Below, piece by piece: positions 41,601 through 52,083 of a stretch of 64,000 nucleotides of DNA. The notes under the pieces are model-generated. The model made no database searches and was not told the DNA's origin. It was given only the letters and a program-made list of their open reading frames with translations. The stretch's first letter is position 1. Each line of letters starts with the position of its first letter. The stretch comes from Azadirachta indica (taxonomy: Eukaryota; Streptophyta; Magnoliopsida; Sapindales; Meliaceae), in assembly GCA_022749755.1 (NCBI GenBank), contig CM040444.1, positions 18,149,274-18,213,273 on the forward strand. Reading direction: 5' to 3'. A program made the position numbers and the translations under genes.

Positions 41601-44600
41601 TTCTGTCAGCACCTTGAATTATACTTTATGTTCAAACATTTAAGAACTTCTCATATTAACAATTCACATGCTACTTTGCAGGTTGCTGTCAGTTTACTTA
41701 TTGTGCATCTGATAGGGAAATTAGCGACTGGTGATGCAGGAAGTTTGTCTGTTTCATTACTTGAGAAGGTCCGCCTTATGTCAAAAAAGGTATGACCCAT
41801 TCTCTATTATGGGCAGCTTAATCTTTGCTAATTTAGGTGATCCTTTTGATGTCTCATCTGGGATTTCACGTTTACCAGTCTTTTTTGTGCCATTTCCCCT
41901 TTTTTAATCTTTGAGGTCAGATCATAATCTTTTGGATATTGCTTTTTCTGTTAACAGTTGACCAGTCAAGCTGCTTTTTCTCAATTACTGGTGCAATACT
42001 CACAGCGCCGTTACAGGTAAAGCTCATATGTTTTCTGTTAAATCAACTGCGTTAAGTCTAAACATGTTAATTGCCCAGATAAAAAATCTGAAGATTTATT
42101 ATCTGAGGTATATGTATATATTATTCAGTGCCCTTGTGCTAAGTTAATTTGCTTATGTACTGTTTGTTGTTGCTAAACTATAGAGGGCAAGGCTGTAATT
42201 CTGTGTCAAAATATAAGACTCTAGTGGTGTTCCTAATTATTTTTGTTTTCCCATAAGTATTAAGAGTGTCCTTATGGACATTCTTCACATTGTTCTTTTT
42301 GTTTGCAGAAATAGAACCGTATTTTATGTTCTATGAATATATCATGTTACTGCTAGGGGGCTGCAATCATCTTAGTTCTTCTGGGAGCCACCACGTTCAC
42401 AATTCTTATTTTATGTTCCTACAGTATTGACCTTCAGCTGTTCCATCCTTTTTTCCTCCTCTTTTATTGTAAGAGTTACTAGTCAACGCATGATGCACAA
42501 TCAATACAGCTCCTGCAGTGTGTGTAGAGTGTTTAATTGCTCTTCACGCAATGGTCTCATTTGTCCTGATTTTTTTTGAAATTACCCCGGCCATTGGCAT
42601 GTAGTCATGCATATTAGTCAATTCAATCTGTTTGTGTTGCAGCCACTCAGCCCATGGCTGGGTGGTAAACACTCATGCCTTCCAAATGGAGGACATGAGT
42701 TCGAGTCCCACACTACACAAAGTGTGAGACTCTCCCACTAAACTAATTGTGGGTAGAATTCCTTGCATGTGAGGGTAAAAATCTCACTGTTTGTATGGGG
42801 AGATTTCTGGGGTGCTTCAGCACAGTGTTCATCTAAACTCCTAGCAGATTTTTTATTTAATATCCATAGATTATACATGTAATATGTAATATTCAGAAAA
42901 AGAAAAAATTTGTTTGTGTTGCATTACTTTTTAGTCTCTGGAAAACAAGCTTCTATATATGATCACTGTTTTCACATTGTCTACAAAATTCTCATTTTTA
43001 ATTTTTTGGGATTTCTTTCCAGTGAAGGAAAAGAGTTAAAGACTTTATTACTCAGTGATCTTTACTGTCATCTTCAAGGGGAGCTTGAAGGTCGTAAAAT
43101 CAGTCCTGGACCATTCAGAGAACTTTCCCAGTATCTGATTGAATCTAAGTTTTTGCAGTCATATGAGCATAAGGATGCTGGTGACTTATTTGCTATTGCT
43201 AAAGATGTATACATGTTTGATCCTGTATGTGTAAGAGCAGATTTGGGTTTAGACATGTGGGATTATTCGGAATGGAAAACATCTAAAGTAACTGCTGAGA
43301 AAATGTTGCATTGCATGCAAGAAGCAAACTCCATGGTGTTGCTTGCAACTTCTAAGCTTTCTGCACTGAAAGCATTGGTAACTATCCTAACAGTGTACGA
43401 AGATGATGTGAGTCCTGTAAATCTCTGAATTCCTTTGTTGCAGTTTATGATGCTTCAACATTAGATATCTAGAATGCATTTGTTAGTGAACTTATTTAGC
43501 TTTGTTCCTCTTTTTGTTCTGTGTTAAAGTTCAGTTAAATTCTAATATCACTTAAGAATGTCGTTAGAGTTTGTGTCTAAATTAATTTGATTGTTTGCTT
43601 ATCTCATGTAGAAGTGTTCTCTGTGTTTACAGAAATTCTGGGAAGTTTTTGATGATTCATGTCATGGGGTTGTAAGTTAGAGGTGAATTAGATAATATTG
43701 AACATGTAATACTAACATTTTAGGTGTATTTATGCAAACTATTAGCAAAGTTTTTAAGAATCAGAATATTGTGCTTGGATGAATCAAGGATAAGGAAGTC
43801 ACTCAATATGTTTGATGAACATTGGGCAAGGATTGTAATAAAAATAAAGTTCAATATAGTTAAGGTAATATTATGATGAATTTTGATAATTTTTTATATT
43901 TGCCAAAGTCAAGGATTTAAATGTTGTCTTAAGAATCATTATTTAAAATGGTAAACACATAAAATATTGACTAACTGCAGGCAGGATTTTATTGTCACAC
44001 TTTCTTGCTTGAGTGTCTAATCTTTACTGCTTTTGCATTTGCTTTTCTCATGAATTATCAATTGACATTTGCCTGCTGGTGCAGTCACTGGACAAAAGGA
44101 TCAGAGTTGGAGGGAAGACCCCCAATCAATTCTCTCTTTCATGCATTGATCAAATATGCCAAAATTTCCATGGTACAGTAGAACTGTTAGCTCCAGCTCT
44201 GGATGCCTCTAAAGATATTCTTGATTTCCTTGCGGCTCACGCAGAATTACTTCTACATCTTGTGAGATCTGTTCAGAAAAGCCTGTCTTCACCCATTTGT
44301 GTACTTGTTTTAAAAACCTCCGGCTTTGCCCTTAAAGTGCTCAGTGACTTGAGAACTTCAGTTGCTGGGGTGAATATAACAATAAAGCATTTGCTCACGT
44401 TGCTTCTATTAGTCATGGAGTCTACTTGCCTAAATTCCCATGGAAATGGGATGAAAGAAAAGGAGTCTGTTGAAGACTTAGCTAAGGTTTCTAATGTGAC
44501 CTTAGGGTTATTGCCTATTCTCTGCCATTGCATCACTAATGAAGAGCATTGTACCCTTTCCCTGACTATTGTGGACTTGATACTTAGAAGTTTACTGACA

Positions 44601-44661
44601 CCTAACACTTGGTTCCCCATCATACAGCAGCATATCCAGCTGCGGCATGTCATTCAAAAGC
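27943..44661 (+). CDS. NUP188: Nucleoporin NUP188 (30 exons visible, 3' truncated by gap)
   Basis: Large alpha-helical scaffold nucleoporin of the inner ring of the nuclear pore; it starts like Arabidopsis NUP188 (LWWHPFTDLL, KKLEENRAWFVET). Exons: 27943-28050, 28162-28335, 28806-28901, 29137-29206, 29442-29575, 30169-30309, 30420-30577, 30853-31021, 31132-31230, 31390-31467, 31552-31611, 31730-31887, 32914-33109, 34028-34147, 34850-34935, 35039-35143, 35361-35459, 36984-37069, 37480-37628, 37947-38090, 38184-38290, 38671-38781, 39814-39921, 40026-40130, 40609-40787, 40936-41407, 41682-41789, 41958-42016, 43023-43407, 44085-44661. About 1,547 residues are encoded; the family protein is near 1,900-2,000, so roughly 400 C-terminal residues are missing. 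Exon 21 (38184-38290) is 107 nt and switches frame internally near 38221. Introns carry a SINE, a LINE remnant and a microsatellite. Confidence 0.88.
30391..30424 (+). repeat. 17-bp tandem duplication over a NUP188 splice acceptor
   Basis: TTCATGCCGTAGGGAAT (30391-30407) is followed directly by TTCATGCCACAGGGAAT (30408-30424). Each contains an AG that could act as acceptor for exon 7. The downstream one (30418-30419) keeps the frame. Confidence 0.85.
35965..36260 (+). repeat. Two diverged copies of a dispersed repeat in NUP188 intron 17
   Basis: Two related phrases occur: one at about 35965-36020 (GAGTTTAAATAATATTGTTG then GGCTCTTGCCTATAAGTTAAG) and one at about 36177-36228 (GAGCTTAAATACGTTTGTTG then GGTTCCTACCGAGGAGTTTAAG). 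The first is followed by AACATGTTATTGGAGCC, which resembles a decayed initiator-Met primer-binding phrase. TGTTTGAATCC near 36071-36081 resembles a B box. The repeat class is uncertain. Confidence 0.4.
36535..36720 (+). mobile_element. LINE remnant in NUP188 intron 17
   Basis: One frame reads ATFWVIWIERSKRIFEDSTK, then EDVEFL-stop-DNVQFLAPI-stop-MSN. This matches the C-terminal end typical of plant L1-type LINE ORF2 proteins (FWxIWxERNxRIFED followed by WDxVxFxA). Both stops fall where Trp is expected, so TGG has decayed to TGA and TAG. It lies in sense orientation inside the intron and is non-functional. Confidence 0.6.
38582..38646. repeat. Compound microsatellite (TC)n...(AT)n before a NUP188 splice acceptor
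   Basis: A TC run of about 14 units, a short spacer and an AT run end about 25 bases before the acceptor of exon 22 (AG at 38669-38670). Confidence 0.95.
42642..42910 (+). mobile_element. tRNA-derived SINE in NUP188 intron 28, with target-site duplication
   Basis: A 13-bp direct repeat TGTTTGTGTTGCA flanks the element (42629-42641 and 42911-42923). The insert begins near GCCACTCAGCCCATGGCTGG. It has an A-box-like TGGCTGGGTGG (42655-42665) and a B-box-like GAGTTCGAGTCC (42697-42708), about 40 bases apart as in tRNA-derived SINEs. The tail is A/T-rich. The precise target duplication and internal Pol III promoter boxes make the call firm; the family name is not known to me. Confidence 0.85.
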
Positions 44662-44761
44662 NNNNNNNNNNNNNNNNNNNNNNNNNNNNNNNNNNNNNNN
44701 NNNNNNNNNNNNNNNNNNNNNNNNNNNNNNNNNNNNNNNNNNNNNNNNNNNNNNNNNNNNN
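44662..44761. other. Assembly gap of exactly 100 N
   Basis: One hundred unknown bases, the usual placeholder for a scaffold join of unknown length. NUP188 coding sequence ends abruptly on the left and CACTA transposon coding sequence begins on the right. Confidence 0.99.
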
Positions 44762-45964
44762 CCCAAGGAAAACGCAAGCGTCATGTTACAAGTTCTAATG
44801 GTAGTACTGAAAGTTGTTGGAAGAAAAAGTCAATCTTTTTTCAGTTAGAATATTGGAAATCTTTTCATATTCAACATATTTTAGATGTTATGCACATTGG
44901 GAAAAAATGTGTGTGATAACATAGTTGGTATACTATTGAACATTTCAGGTAAAACCAAAGATGGATTTGCATCTCAATTAGATCTTAAAGAGATGGGGTT
45001 AAGGAATGAGTTGGCACCTACAGAGACAGTAAAAGAGATACTTTTATCTCCAGCATGTTACACAATGTCTACAAATGAAAAAAACGAAGATTTTGTAAGA
45101 CGTTATTTAATGCAAATGTTCTAGAAGGATACTCATCAAATTTTAGAAATGTTGTTTTCAATGAAAAATTGTAAGCTCTATGGTCTAAAGTCTCACAACT
45201 GTCATACATTGATGCAACAATTATTGCTTGTGGCAATCTGCTCTGTGTTACCTAAGCATGTCAGGTTTGCAATTACTAGATTTTGCTTCTTTTTTAATAT
45301 GTTATGCAAAAAAGCAGTGGATGTGGAAAAAATTGATGAGATGCAAACGAGTATTGTGTTGACCTTATGTATACCTGAACAATATTTTCCTCTGTCATTT
45401 TTCGATATAATGTTTCATTTAACAGTGCATCTTACTAGAGAAGTTAAACTATGGGACCAGTTTATCTGCGATGGATGTACCTATTTGAACGGTTCATGAA
45501 AGTTTTGAAAGGTTATGTGAGGAATCATAATCGTTCAGAAGGATGTATTGCAGAATGTTACATTGCAGAAAAAGCTATTGAGTTTTGCACAGAATACTTA
45601 TCTAATGTAGATGCAATTGGAATCCCATTTGATCAACCTTATGAAAGTGATTCTGTTGGTAGGCCACTATCAGGAGGTAAGGTAAAAACTATTGATCATA
45701 TTCAATGGGAGCATGCTCATCGATATGTATTAGAAAACACAAATGAAGTTCAACTGTATATTGAGTAAGTTGTAAAATTTCATTCATTTGTTATTTGAAA
45801 ATTAATTATCTAGGTCTAAAGCCATATATATAACATTACTTTTTATTTTATATATTAGGGAACACATGGAGCTATTAAGGCTAAAGCATCGAAAAAAATC
45901 TAAAAGAAAGAAGTGGTTACAAGATGAGCACAACCGCACGTTTATTTATTGGTTGCGTGACAAA
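44762..45964 (+). pseudogene. TNP2-like transposase remnant with DUF4218 region
   Basis: The frame after the gap reads KKSIFFQLEYWKSFHIQHIL, then DVMHIGK (the transposase DVMHIEKNV motif) and GKTKDG, matching CACTA tnp2 proteins. A stop after MQMF (45121-45123) interrupts it. Downstream frames give LYGLKSHNCHTLMQQLL, FPLSFFDIMFHLTVHL, VYLRWMYLFERFMKVLKGYV and GCIAECYIAEKAIEFCTEYL, the DUF4218 signature, in two reading frames. A final exon-like piece (45860-45964, HMELLRLKHRKKSKRKKWLQ) ends at a good GT donor. Frame changes and stops mark it as a pseudogene. The N-terminal part is inside or beyond the gap. Confidence 0.85.
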
Positions 45965-46059
45965 GTAAGTGCTAACTAACATTTAATATTAATATTAAGG
46001 CACCGAAATAAATCGTCTACACAAAATTAACCATTTTTTTATGATGCTTATATGTGTGC

Positions 46060-46715
46060 GGATAGCTCATGAGTTAAGTCATCCAAATAATAATATATTG
46101 GAGAACTTACGGTGGATAGCATATGGACCACGATTTGAAGTTATAAAATATCAAGATTATGATGTCAATAAATGTCGTTACCATGTAAAAGGAAGAGATG
46201 CTTAGCGCGTACATCAAAACAGTGGAGTAAGCATAATTGCGAATAGTATGCAAATTGCAAGCTCTAAAGATAAAAATCCAACTATTTCAAATATGTCCTT
46301 TTATGGAGTTATTCAAGAAATTTGGGATTTAAACTATAACAAGTTTAAAATTCCAATATTTAAGTGCGATTGGGTGGATAATGGTAATGGAGCCAAAGTA
46401 GATGAGTTAGGTTTTGTATTAGTTGACCTTAATAAGATTGGGCATAAATCTGACCAATTTATTTTGGCATCACAAGCAAAGCAAATATTTTATATACAAG
46501 ATCCAGCTGATGCGAAATGGTCAATTGTACAAGTACCCCCTCAGAAGGATTATGACTATGACAATGATGAGTTAGGTGACACTATCATGGAGCATCAATG
46601 TTTAACTTCTTCATTACCAAATTTAGAATTAATTGATTCATTCAGTGAGAATGATGCAACCTATGCTCGTGCAGATTGTGAGGGTACTTGGATTGAAAAT
46701 ATTATGAGCAAATAG
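46060..46715 (+). pseudogene. DUF4216-containing C-terminal part of the CACTA transposase
   Basis: Reads LSHPNNNILENLRWIAYGPR, then a stop at 46203-46205, then YGVIQEIWDLNYNKFKIPIF, KCDWVD and FILASQAKQIFYIQDPADAK, typical of DUF4216. It ends with an acidic tail and a TAG at 46713-46715. It follows the DUF4218 part as in intact CACTA elements. It has one internal stop in otherwise good sequence. Confidence 0.8.
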
Positions 46716-46859
46716 GCATGTTCTTATATTTTTTTTATTCATTTTGTTTTTAAGCATATCTTTATTAAAATATCATAAATTTTATTCATTTATATTTATT
46801 TTACTTTGAAGTATTGAATAAAATTATATATTTTAAATAGCATGACTGACTTTTTTTTT

Positions 46860-48740
46860 TAAAAATTATTTGCAGTATCATGACTTTTTTCCATGGAGCC
46901 AACCAAGATGATATAGAAAAGTTCTTCAAAAGAGGAATTGGTTTTAGATTATTATGGATACACTTCACTATTGTTGAGCTGTGCTATAGTCATATGTTAA
47001 TCTTCTGATAGACCCTGAATCTTGTTAGAGTGGTTGTTTAGTATATATTTGTTAGCTTCATGCTGTTCTGGTGTTCTTTTGCTGCTGCTTTGTTTTGACT
47101 AAAATTATTAGTCAATACATTTTTTTTAAAAAAATCTCTAAGCAACAGATTAAAGTGATGAAATAAAAAAATGAATAAGAAGTTTAAAAGGCCTTGATGT
47201 TAAATACAAGCTCATAAAGTAGAAACACCAAAGAAAAAGATAATTGAAAAGATAATCACAACAATTAAATTGATCATGAAAATAAAAAAAAAATCTAAAT
47301 TACACATTGAAAACCGAGATCTAGTTTTGAATATAAATAATAATTAAATAAAAAAAGTTAGAAACATAATTATTAAAAATTATTGAAAGATAATAAAAAG
47401 TTAGAAACAAAATTATTAAAGGTAGTTAATATAAATAAAATTATTATAAGATTAATATAAATAAATTTATTTACTGTTGTTGGAATCAATCTTTCTCCTC
47501 TGCTGCTTGTTGTTTTTGCCTTGTTATTGATCTGCTGCTCTATTTCTTTCCGTTTTTGGTTTCCTGCTAATGAATTCAATCTCAAGTGCCATTCCTGCTG
47601 CTAGTACTGGCATTTTATTCTTCCCTTCTCCTGTTGGTTATTGATATTGATGTTGTTGCTAATGGTTTCCGCATTTTTTTCTTTTAATTTGTGGCTATTA
47701 CATCTTTCAATACTGCTCCTACAATTGTTTTATAACTTCCTCGGTGCTTCTTTGTGTCTTTTCTAGGCTTCCTTATTATTTAATAATATATTATTTTATT
47801 CTTTCTATGCTGCTACCTTGCTTCTACGCTTTTACTACTCTCTTTGATGCTTACAATTGTGCTCACCAACAGAAAGTACTACTATACAGCTTACTGATTG
47901 CTACTCAATCCTTCTCTTGTTTTAATTTTTTTTTTTTTTCTGCCTTCAATTTCACCAATTAGAGGATTTAGATTCTTAGAAAACTCATAATCCAGAATAT
48001 TGAGAACATTGAGATTTCGCCAAGAATTATGCAGAAGGAGGAAAAAGAGCACATAAGTTTCTCATCACTAGTCTCTAGAACTACAATAGCAACTTGGTCC
48101 TCTATATAAGTTTTAAAATTGTTTCTGCAGATTTTTCTGCTTTTTATAGCAAATATTGATGTATGTTTAAATTTAACATTGTTTGTAATTATTTTTGTAA
48201 CCTTACTGCTAAGTTTCTTGCTGGCTATGAATGAAGAAAACAACAATTTACTGTATTTTTATTTGTAAATTATAAAGTAAACCTCTTGCTTTATTTTTTA
48301 AATTCTTAAAAACTCATAATGCAGTGGTAAGAACCTTAATTTAGTTTAATTTAGTTAATATTCTCATTTTTTTAAATCATTTATTGGTAGGTTAACAATA
48401 ATTGAATTACTCTCTTAATACAATTAATGATATAATCATATTTTGATTATTAAAATAATTGTTAGTAATATATAAATATATATCTATTGGTTATAACTTG
48501 AATATATTTATATAAATTATTTTTTAAGTTTTTTAGACATTATCTTAGTAATTAAGATATTCTAAATTTTATTCATTAGTAATTAATATAACTTAAATTT
48601 TATTTAGTACGTAACATTTATTTTATCTTAAAGTACTAAATTAATTATATTTTTACTAGTATCACTCACATGTTTTTTTTTTTTTTTGTTTCAGTATCAT
48701 GACCTTTTTCCAAGAAGACAACCATGATGATGTATGAACT
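46860..48740 (+). repeat. Internal duplicated segment of the CACTA element, 1.8 kb apart
   Basis: About 50 bases at 46873-46925 (CAGTATCATGACTTTTTTCC...) recur at 48694-48742 (CAGTATCATGACCTTTTTCC...), with the same ...CCAACCAAGATGAT/ACAACCATGATGAT continuation. The intervening sequence is AT-rich and non-coding, suggesting duplication or a nested insertion. Confidence 0.6.
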
Positions 48741-50500
48741 TCTCCAGAAAATCTTTTGAGGAAAAGAAATGGTAGCAGTCAAACGACTTTGCCAGAGCTT
48801 ACAAAAGAAAAAAGTGACGGCTATAGGCTACTTATTGTATTTAATAAGAAAGGTAAACCAATAGGTAATACATCAAAAAAGTTGGGAAGCTTAATTCGTG
48901 TATTGGCACGTATAATAGTTCCAATCACATATTGCACATGGTTCAGGGTACCAAAAGAACTTAAAGAAAATATATAGAGTTGCATTGAGGTTTGACATAT
49001 GTCAATTCTTAATTATCATTTTTTTGTTAATATTTTTTATAATAATTAATTTATTTTAAATTTTTATTTCGTGCTATTGTTTGTAGATGACGTGTGATAT
49101 TGATAAAGATTATAAGAAAAAGGTTTTATCTAAAACAGCAAAAAGATGAAAAGCTTTTAAAAATCGTCTTACATCGAAATATATATTGTCACACAGAAAT
49201 GACCCTGTTAGTTTGAAAAGACCACTGACACACTACAAATTTTTTGAATAATCATAATGGCAATCATTTGTAAAGAATAGATTGGCAGAAAATTTTCTTG
49301 TAAGCTAATTTAAATTTTTTTATATTTAATTTTAATTTTAATTTTAACTTAAAATTCTTACTATATTGTTGTAATGATATATATAAAGCCATAGAAAAGT
49401 TCAACAAGAGAGGCATAGACAAAATAAGTATAGATATCGACTTTCACGTCATAGATATGCAAATAAGGAAGATGAATTGGTTAATGTTTAAATTATTGAT
49501 CAATTTATTTAATGTAAAGTATTTTAAAAATTTGGATTTGAATGTCTATAGATATGTGAACTTGGAACAGATGAACAAATTGACCGTTCCGTTATTCGGA
49601 TGCTTGCTCATCAAAATAAGAAAGGAGAATATGATAACGAGAATGTCAAATTTTGTGCAGAAAGAATTGTAAGTTTGTTATTAATGTTGCAATTATTTAT
49701 ATATAATTTATATTAATAATTAAATAAAAAGTATTTAATTTTCATTAAAAGTTTTTATTTATATTGGCTTTCATCTTAATTCTTTTTAAAAAAAAAAACT
49801 ATTTTTCTATGCTTTTGATAGGAAAAAATTACAGAACAAGTTAAATTGAGTAATGTTTGCGTTGATGGCAACAATGGCATTCTTACAATGGTATTACAAA
49901 CTCCTGAACATTCAGGAAGTTTTAGAGGAGTTGAGTCATTCCATCACTCCATCTAGTTATTTTCACATGCCTAAACGTAATCATTATTTTGAGGAGCAAC
50001 AAAAGATAATGCAAGAGCAACAGCATTTGTTGGTTGAACAAAATAAGAGGATGTTGGAGGAAAATCAACAAATGCAAGAAAAGTTGAAGTCATTACAAAG
50101 TGAATTAGAAGCTTTAAAAACAAGTAATCCAAAAGCCACGAGTTCTAATCAAGTCAATTGTGATACAACCGTCAAGGTGACTAGTCATGAGATAAACACG
50201 GAAGTACAATATCAAGCTAATGGTGGTATAACTATAAAATTAATAAATTTTTACTTATTCATTATATATATATATATAATATTTGTATCTTGTTGTATAA
50301 CATTTTTTTAATGAAATGAATGTGACATTTGAAAGGGAAAATTATGCAAGCTTGCTATTGGCAACAGAGAGAATATAGTAGCTCATGGTGCAATTATGCC
50401 AACAAATGATCCAAAAGCCACTATACACGGAATTCCATTAAATGAAAATATACGTGTATCTATTCATATGGCAATAATTCCATCGACCTCTTTACCTTAG
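48694..50500 (+). pseudogene. Ptta/En-Spm plant transposase (Transposase_24) remnant
   Basis: Pieces in order are LPELTKEKSDGYRLLIVFNK and KKLGSLIRVLARIIVPITYC (48780-48975), DYKKKVLSKTAKR-stop-KAFKNRLTSKYI (49110-49190), ELGTDEQIDRSVIRMLAHQN (around 49560-49620), and NGILTMVLQTPEHSGSFRG. A coiled coil follows (about 49990-50125, EEQQKIMQEQQHLLVEQNKR). The last piece, KLAIGNRENIVAHGAIMPTN, ends in SLP and TAG at 50498-50500. This is the accessory protein of CACTA elements. Several stops and introns interrupt it. Confidence 0.8.
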
Positions 50501-51808
50501 TTAATTAAGTTAAAAATTTTGAACTTAAATCTAAATAAACAAATATCTGAATAATTTAAAAGTTTTATCTTTCAAAAATATTCCTATTTTGTTAATTTAT
50601 TTATTAACAAAAATAAAACCTTAGTTAACTATTTTTTAGTTATCTTTTCTCTATTGTAAGCCCCCTCTATTTGTTTTCACTTATTTTATACTTTAATTAT
50701 TGAAATAAATTTATATATTTACATAATTATAATAATATTACAATATAATTTATTATTGTTATTTAATATTTATTTATCTTTATATCATCGATTAGAAATT
50801 ATTTTTTAAAAATATATATCAAACAAATAAATAATATACATTCTAATATAATTTATTAATTTTTTTAATCTATTATTGTATTAATATAATTAAAATTATT
50901 ATAAATATAAGTTAAAATATATATGTTAAAATATCAATTTTCAAACTTTTATTTTATTAAAATAAATAACTTAATACTTATTTTCAAATGTTTTAAAATA
51001 AAAAATAAACGTATCATTCAGATTCAGATTTTAATTATGTTTAGAATTTAGACAAAAAAAAATAAATACTACCTAAGCCTAAGGTCTGTTTTTCTCATCA
51101 AAAGGTTATTCTATATTTTGGTACAAGGATATGCTTCTTAAACTACGGAATGAAGGCAATTTAATTCTTAGAGAAAAATAATGAAAATTAGTGGTATTTG
51201 AAGAATATTTTGAAAAGGAGAATGCATAAAGTGTATTTTATTCTTAATTCAAAATATATTACAAGATTTAATTTATAGAGAAAAAATCAAAAGATAAAAG
51301 AAAATAAACATATCATAATTTAATACACTCTAAGATACTAGTAATCAAAAGAAGGTTATAAAATTAACAGAGGTGTGAAAAGAAAAAATTATATAATTGG
51401 AGCCGCATTGGGTAAGTTTTAGAAAATCCAAAATCTCTTGAATTTGGAAAGCAGTCAAAGCAAGTAAGGAATTTGGAAAGAAGTCGAATTCTCAACGGAT
51501 TTCCTTCCCAAACCAGGAAAAGGAGTCGTAGCTGTAATGCTATATAAATCTCTTGAAAACCGTCTTCACAAACGCAAATAAATATTCTTCTCCAATTTCA
51601 TATTTCTCCATTGCTCTCTTAGTTTGTATTTCGCCTATTAATTCTTCTTTTAAAAGGTAAAAAGATAAATTTAAAGTACCATTTAAGTACAAAATGAATT
51701 AACCTACCCAGGTTGCTGCAATGAGTCTGGAAAATAAATATTTATAAAGATAATAATTTGAAAGATCAAGCATATACAATTAGTCTGCAATGAATTAACC
51801 TACCCAGG
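50501..51808. other. AT-rich region after the CACTA coding part
   Basis: Probably includes the non-coding 3' part of the transposon. From about 51540 there is a promoter-like segment (TATATAAAT) and pyrimidine-rich leader preceding the HDA19-like fragment. Confidence 0.4.
51541..51660 (+). promoter_or_regulatory. TATA-box promoter-like segment upstream of the HDA19-like fragment
   Basis: CTATATAAATC at 51540-51550 is followed by a pyrimidine-rich leader-like stretch and, at 51655-51660, a donor-like AAAAG|GTAAAAAG. The layout resembles a plant core promoter and leader exon. Whether it is active is unknown. Confidence 0.35.
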
Positions 51809-51809
51809 T

Positions 51810-52083
51810 GCAGAGGAATTGATTGTTGGGTTGGGGTGGTTGTACACTTCGAAATGTTGCTCGTTGTTGTTGCTATGAAACTGTTGTTGCACTTGGGATT
51901 GAACTTGAAAACAATATGCCAGAACATGAATATTATGAGTACTTTGGTCCTGAGTATACACTTCATTCTGCTCTAAGTAACATGGAAAACAGAAACTCTC
52001 CTGATACAGAGTTTCCAGAAGTTGAATACGAAGATACAGATGATGGAAGTGAAAAAGGGGATTCTTCCTTAGATGAATGCTGA
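51810..52083 (+). pseudogene. Truncated class I (RPD3-type) histone deacetylase fragment, HDA19-like
   Basis: Encodes GWGGCTLRNVARCCCYET, VVALGIELENNMPEHEYYEY and FGPEYTLHSALSNMENRNS, the end of the catalytic domain of HDA19-type deacetylases (family consensus GGGGYTxRNVARCWCYET and NxMPEHEYYEYFGPDYTLH). It then jumps straight to PDTEFPEVE, skipping about 35-40 residues of the usual sequence, and ends with an acidic tail and TGA (52081-52083). The catalytic His/Asp residues lie upstream and are absent, so it cannot be an active enzyme. It is uninterrupted for about 87 codons and preceded by a TATA-like promoter. Confidence 0.75.

Larger units (their letters stand above)
44762..50500 (+). mobile_element. 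Degenerate En/Spm (CACTA) transposon, coding region
   Basis: Successive fragments resemble the TNP2-type transposase with its DUF4218 and DUF4216 segments, then the plant Ptta/En-Spm (Transposase_24) protein, all on the plus strand in the usual CACTA order. Many stops and frame breaks show it is dead. The left end is lost in the gap. I could not find a convincing terminal TAGTG-type end to the right, so the true 3' limit is unknown. Confidence 0.85.

Noticed and set aside
50501..51250. Searched for the CACTA 3' terminus (TAGTG end).
   Set aside because: Only an isolated TTAGTGG at about 51189 was seen, without subterminal repeats, so no end was called.
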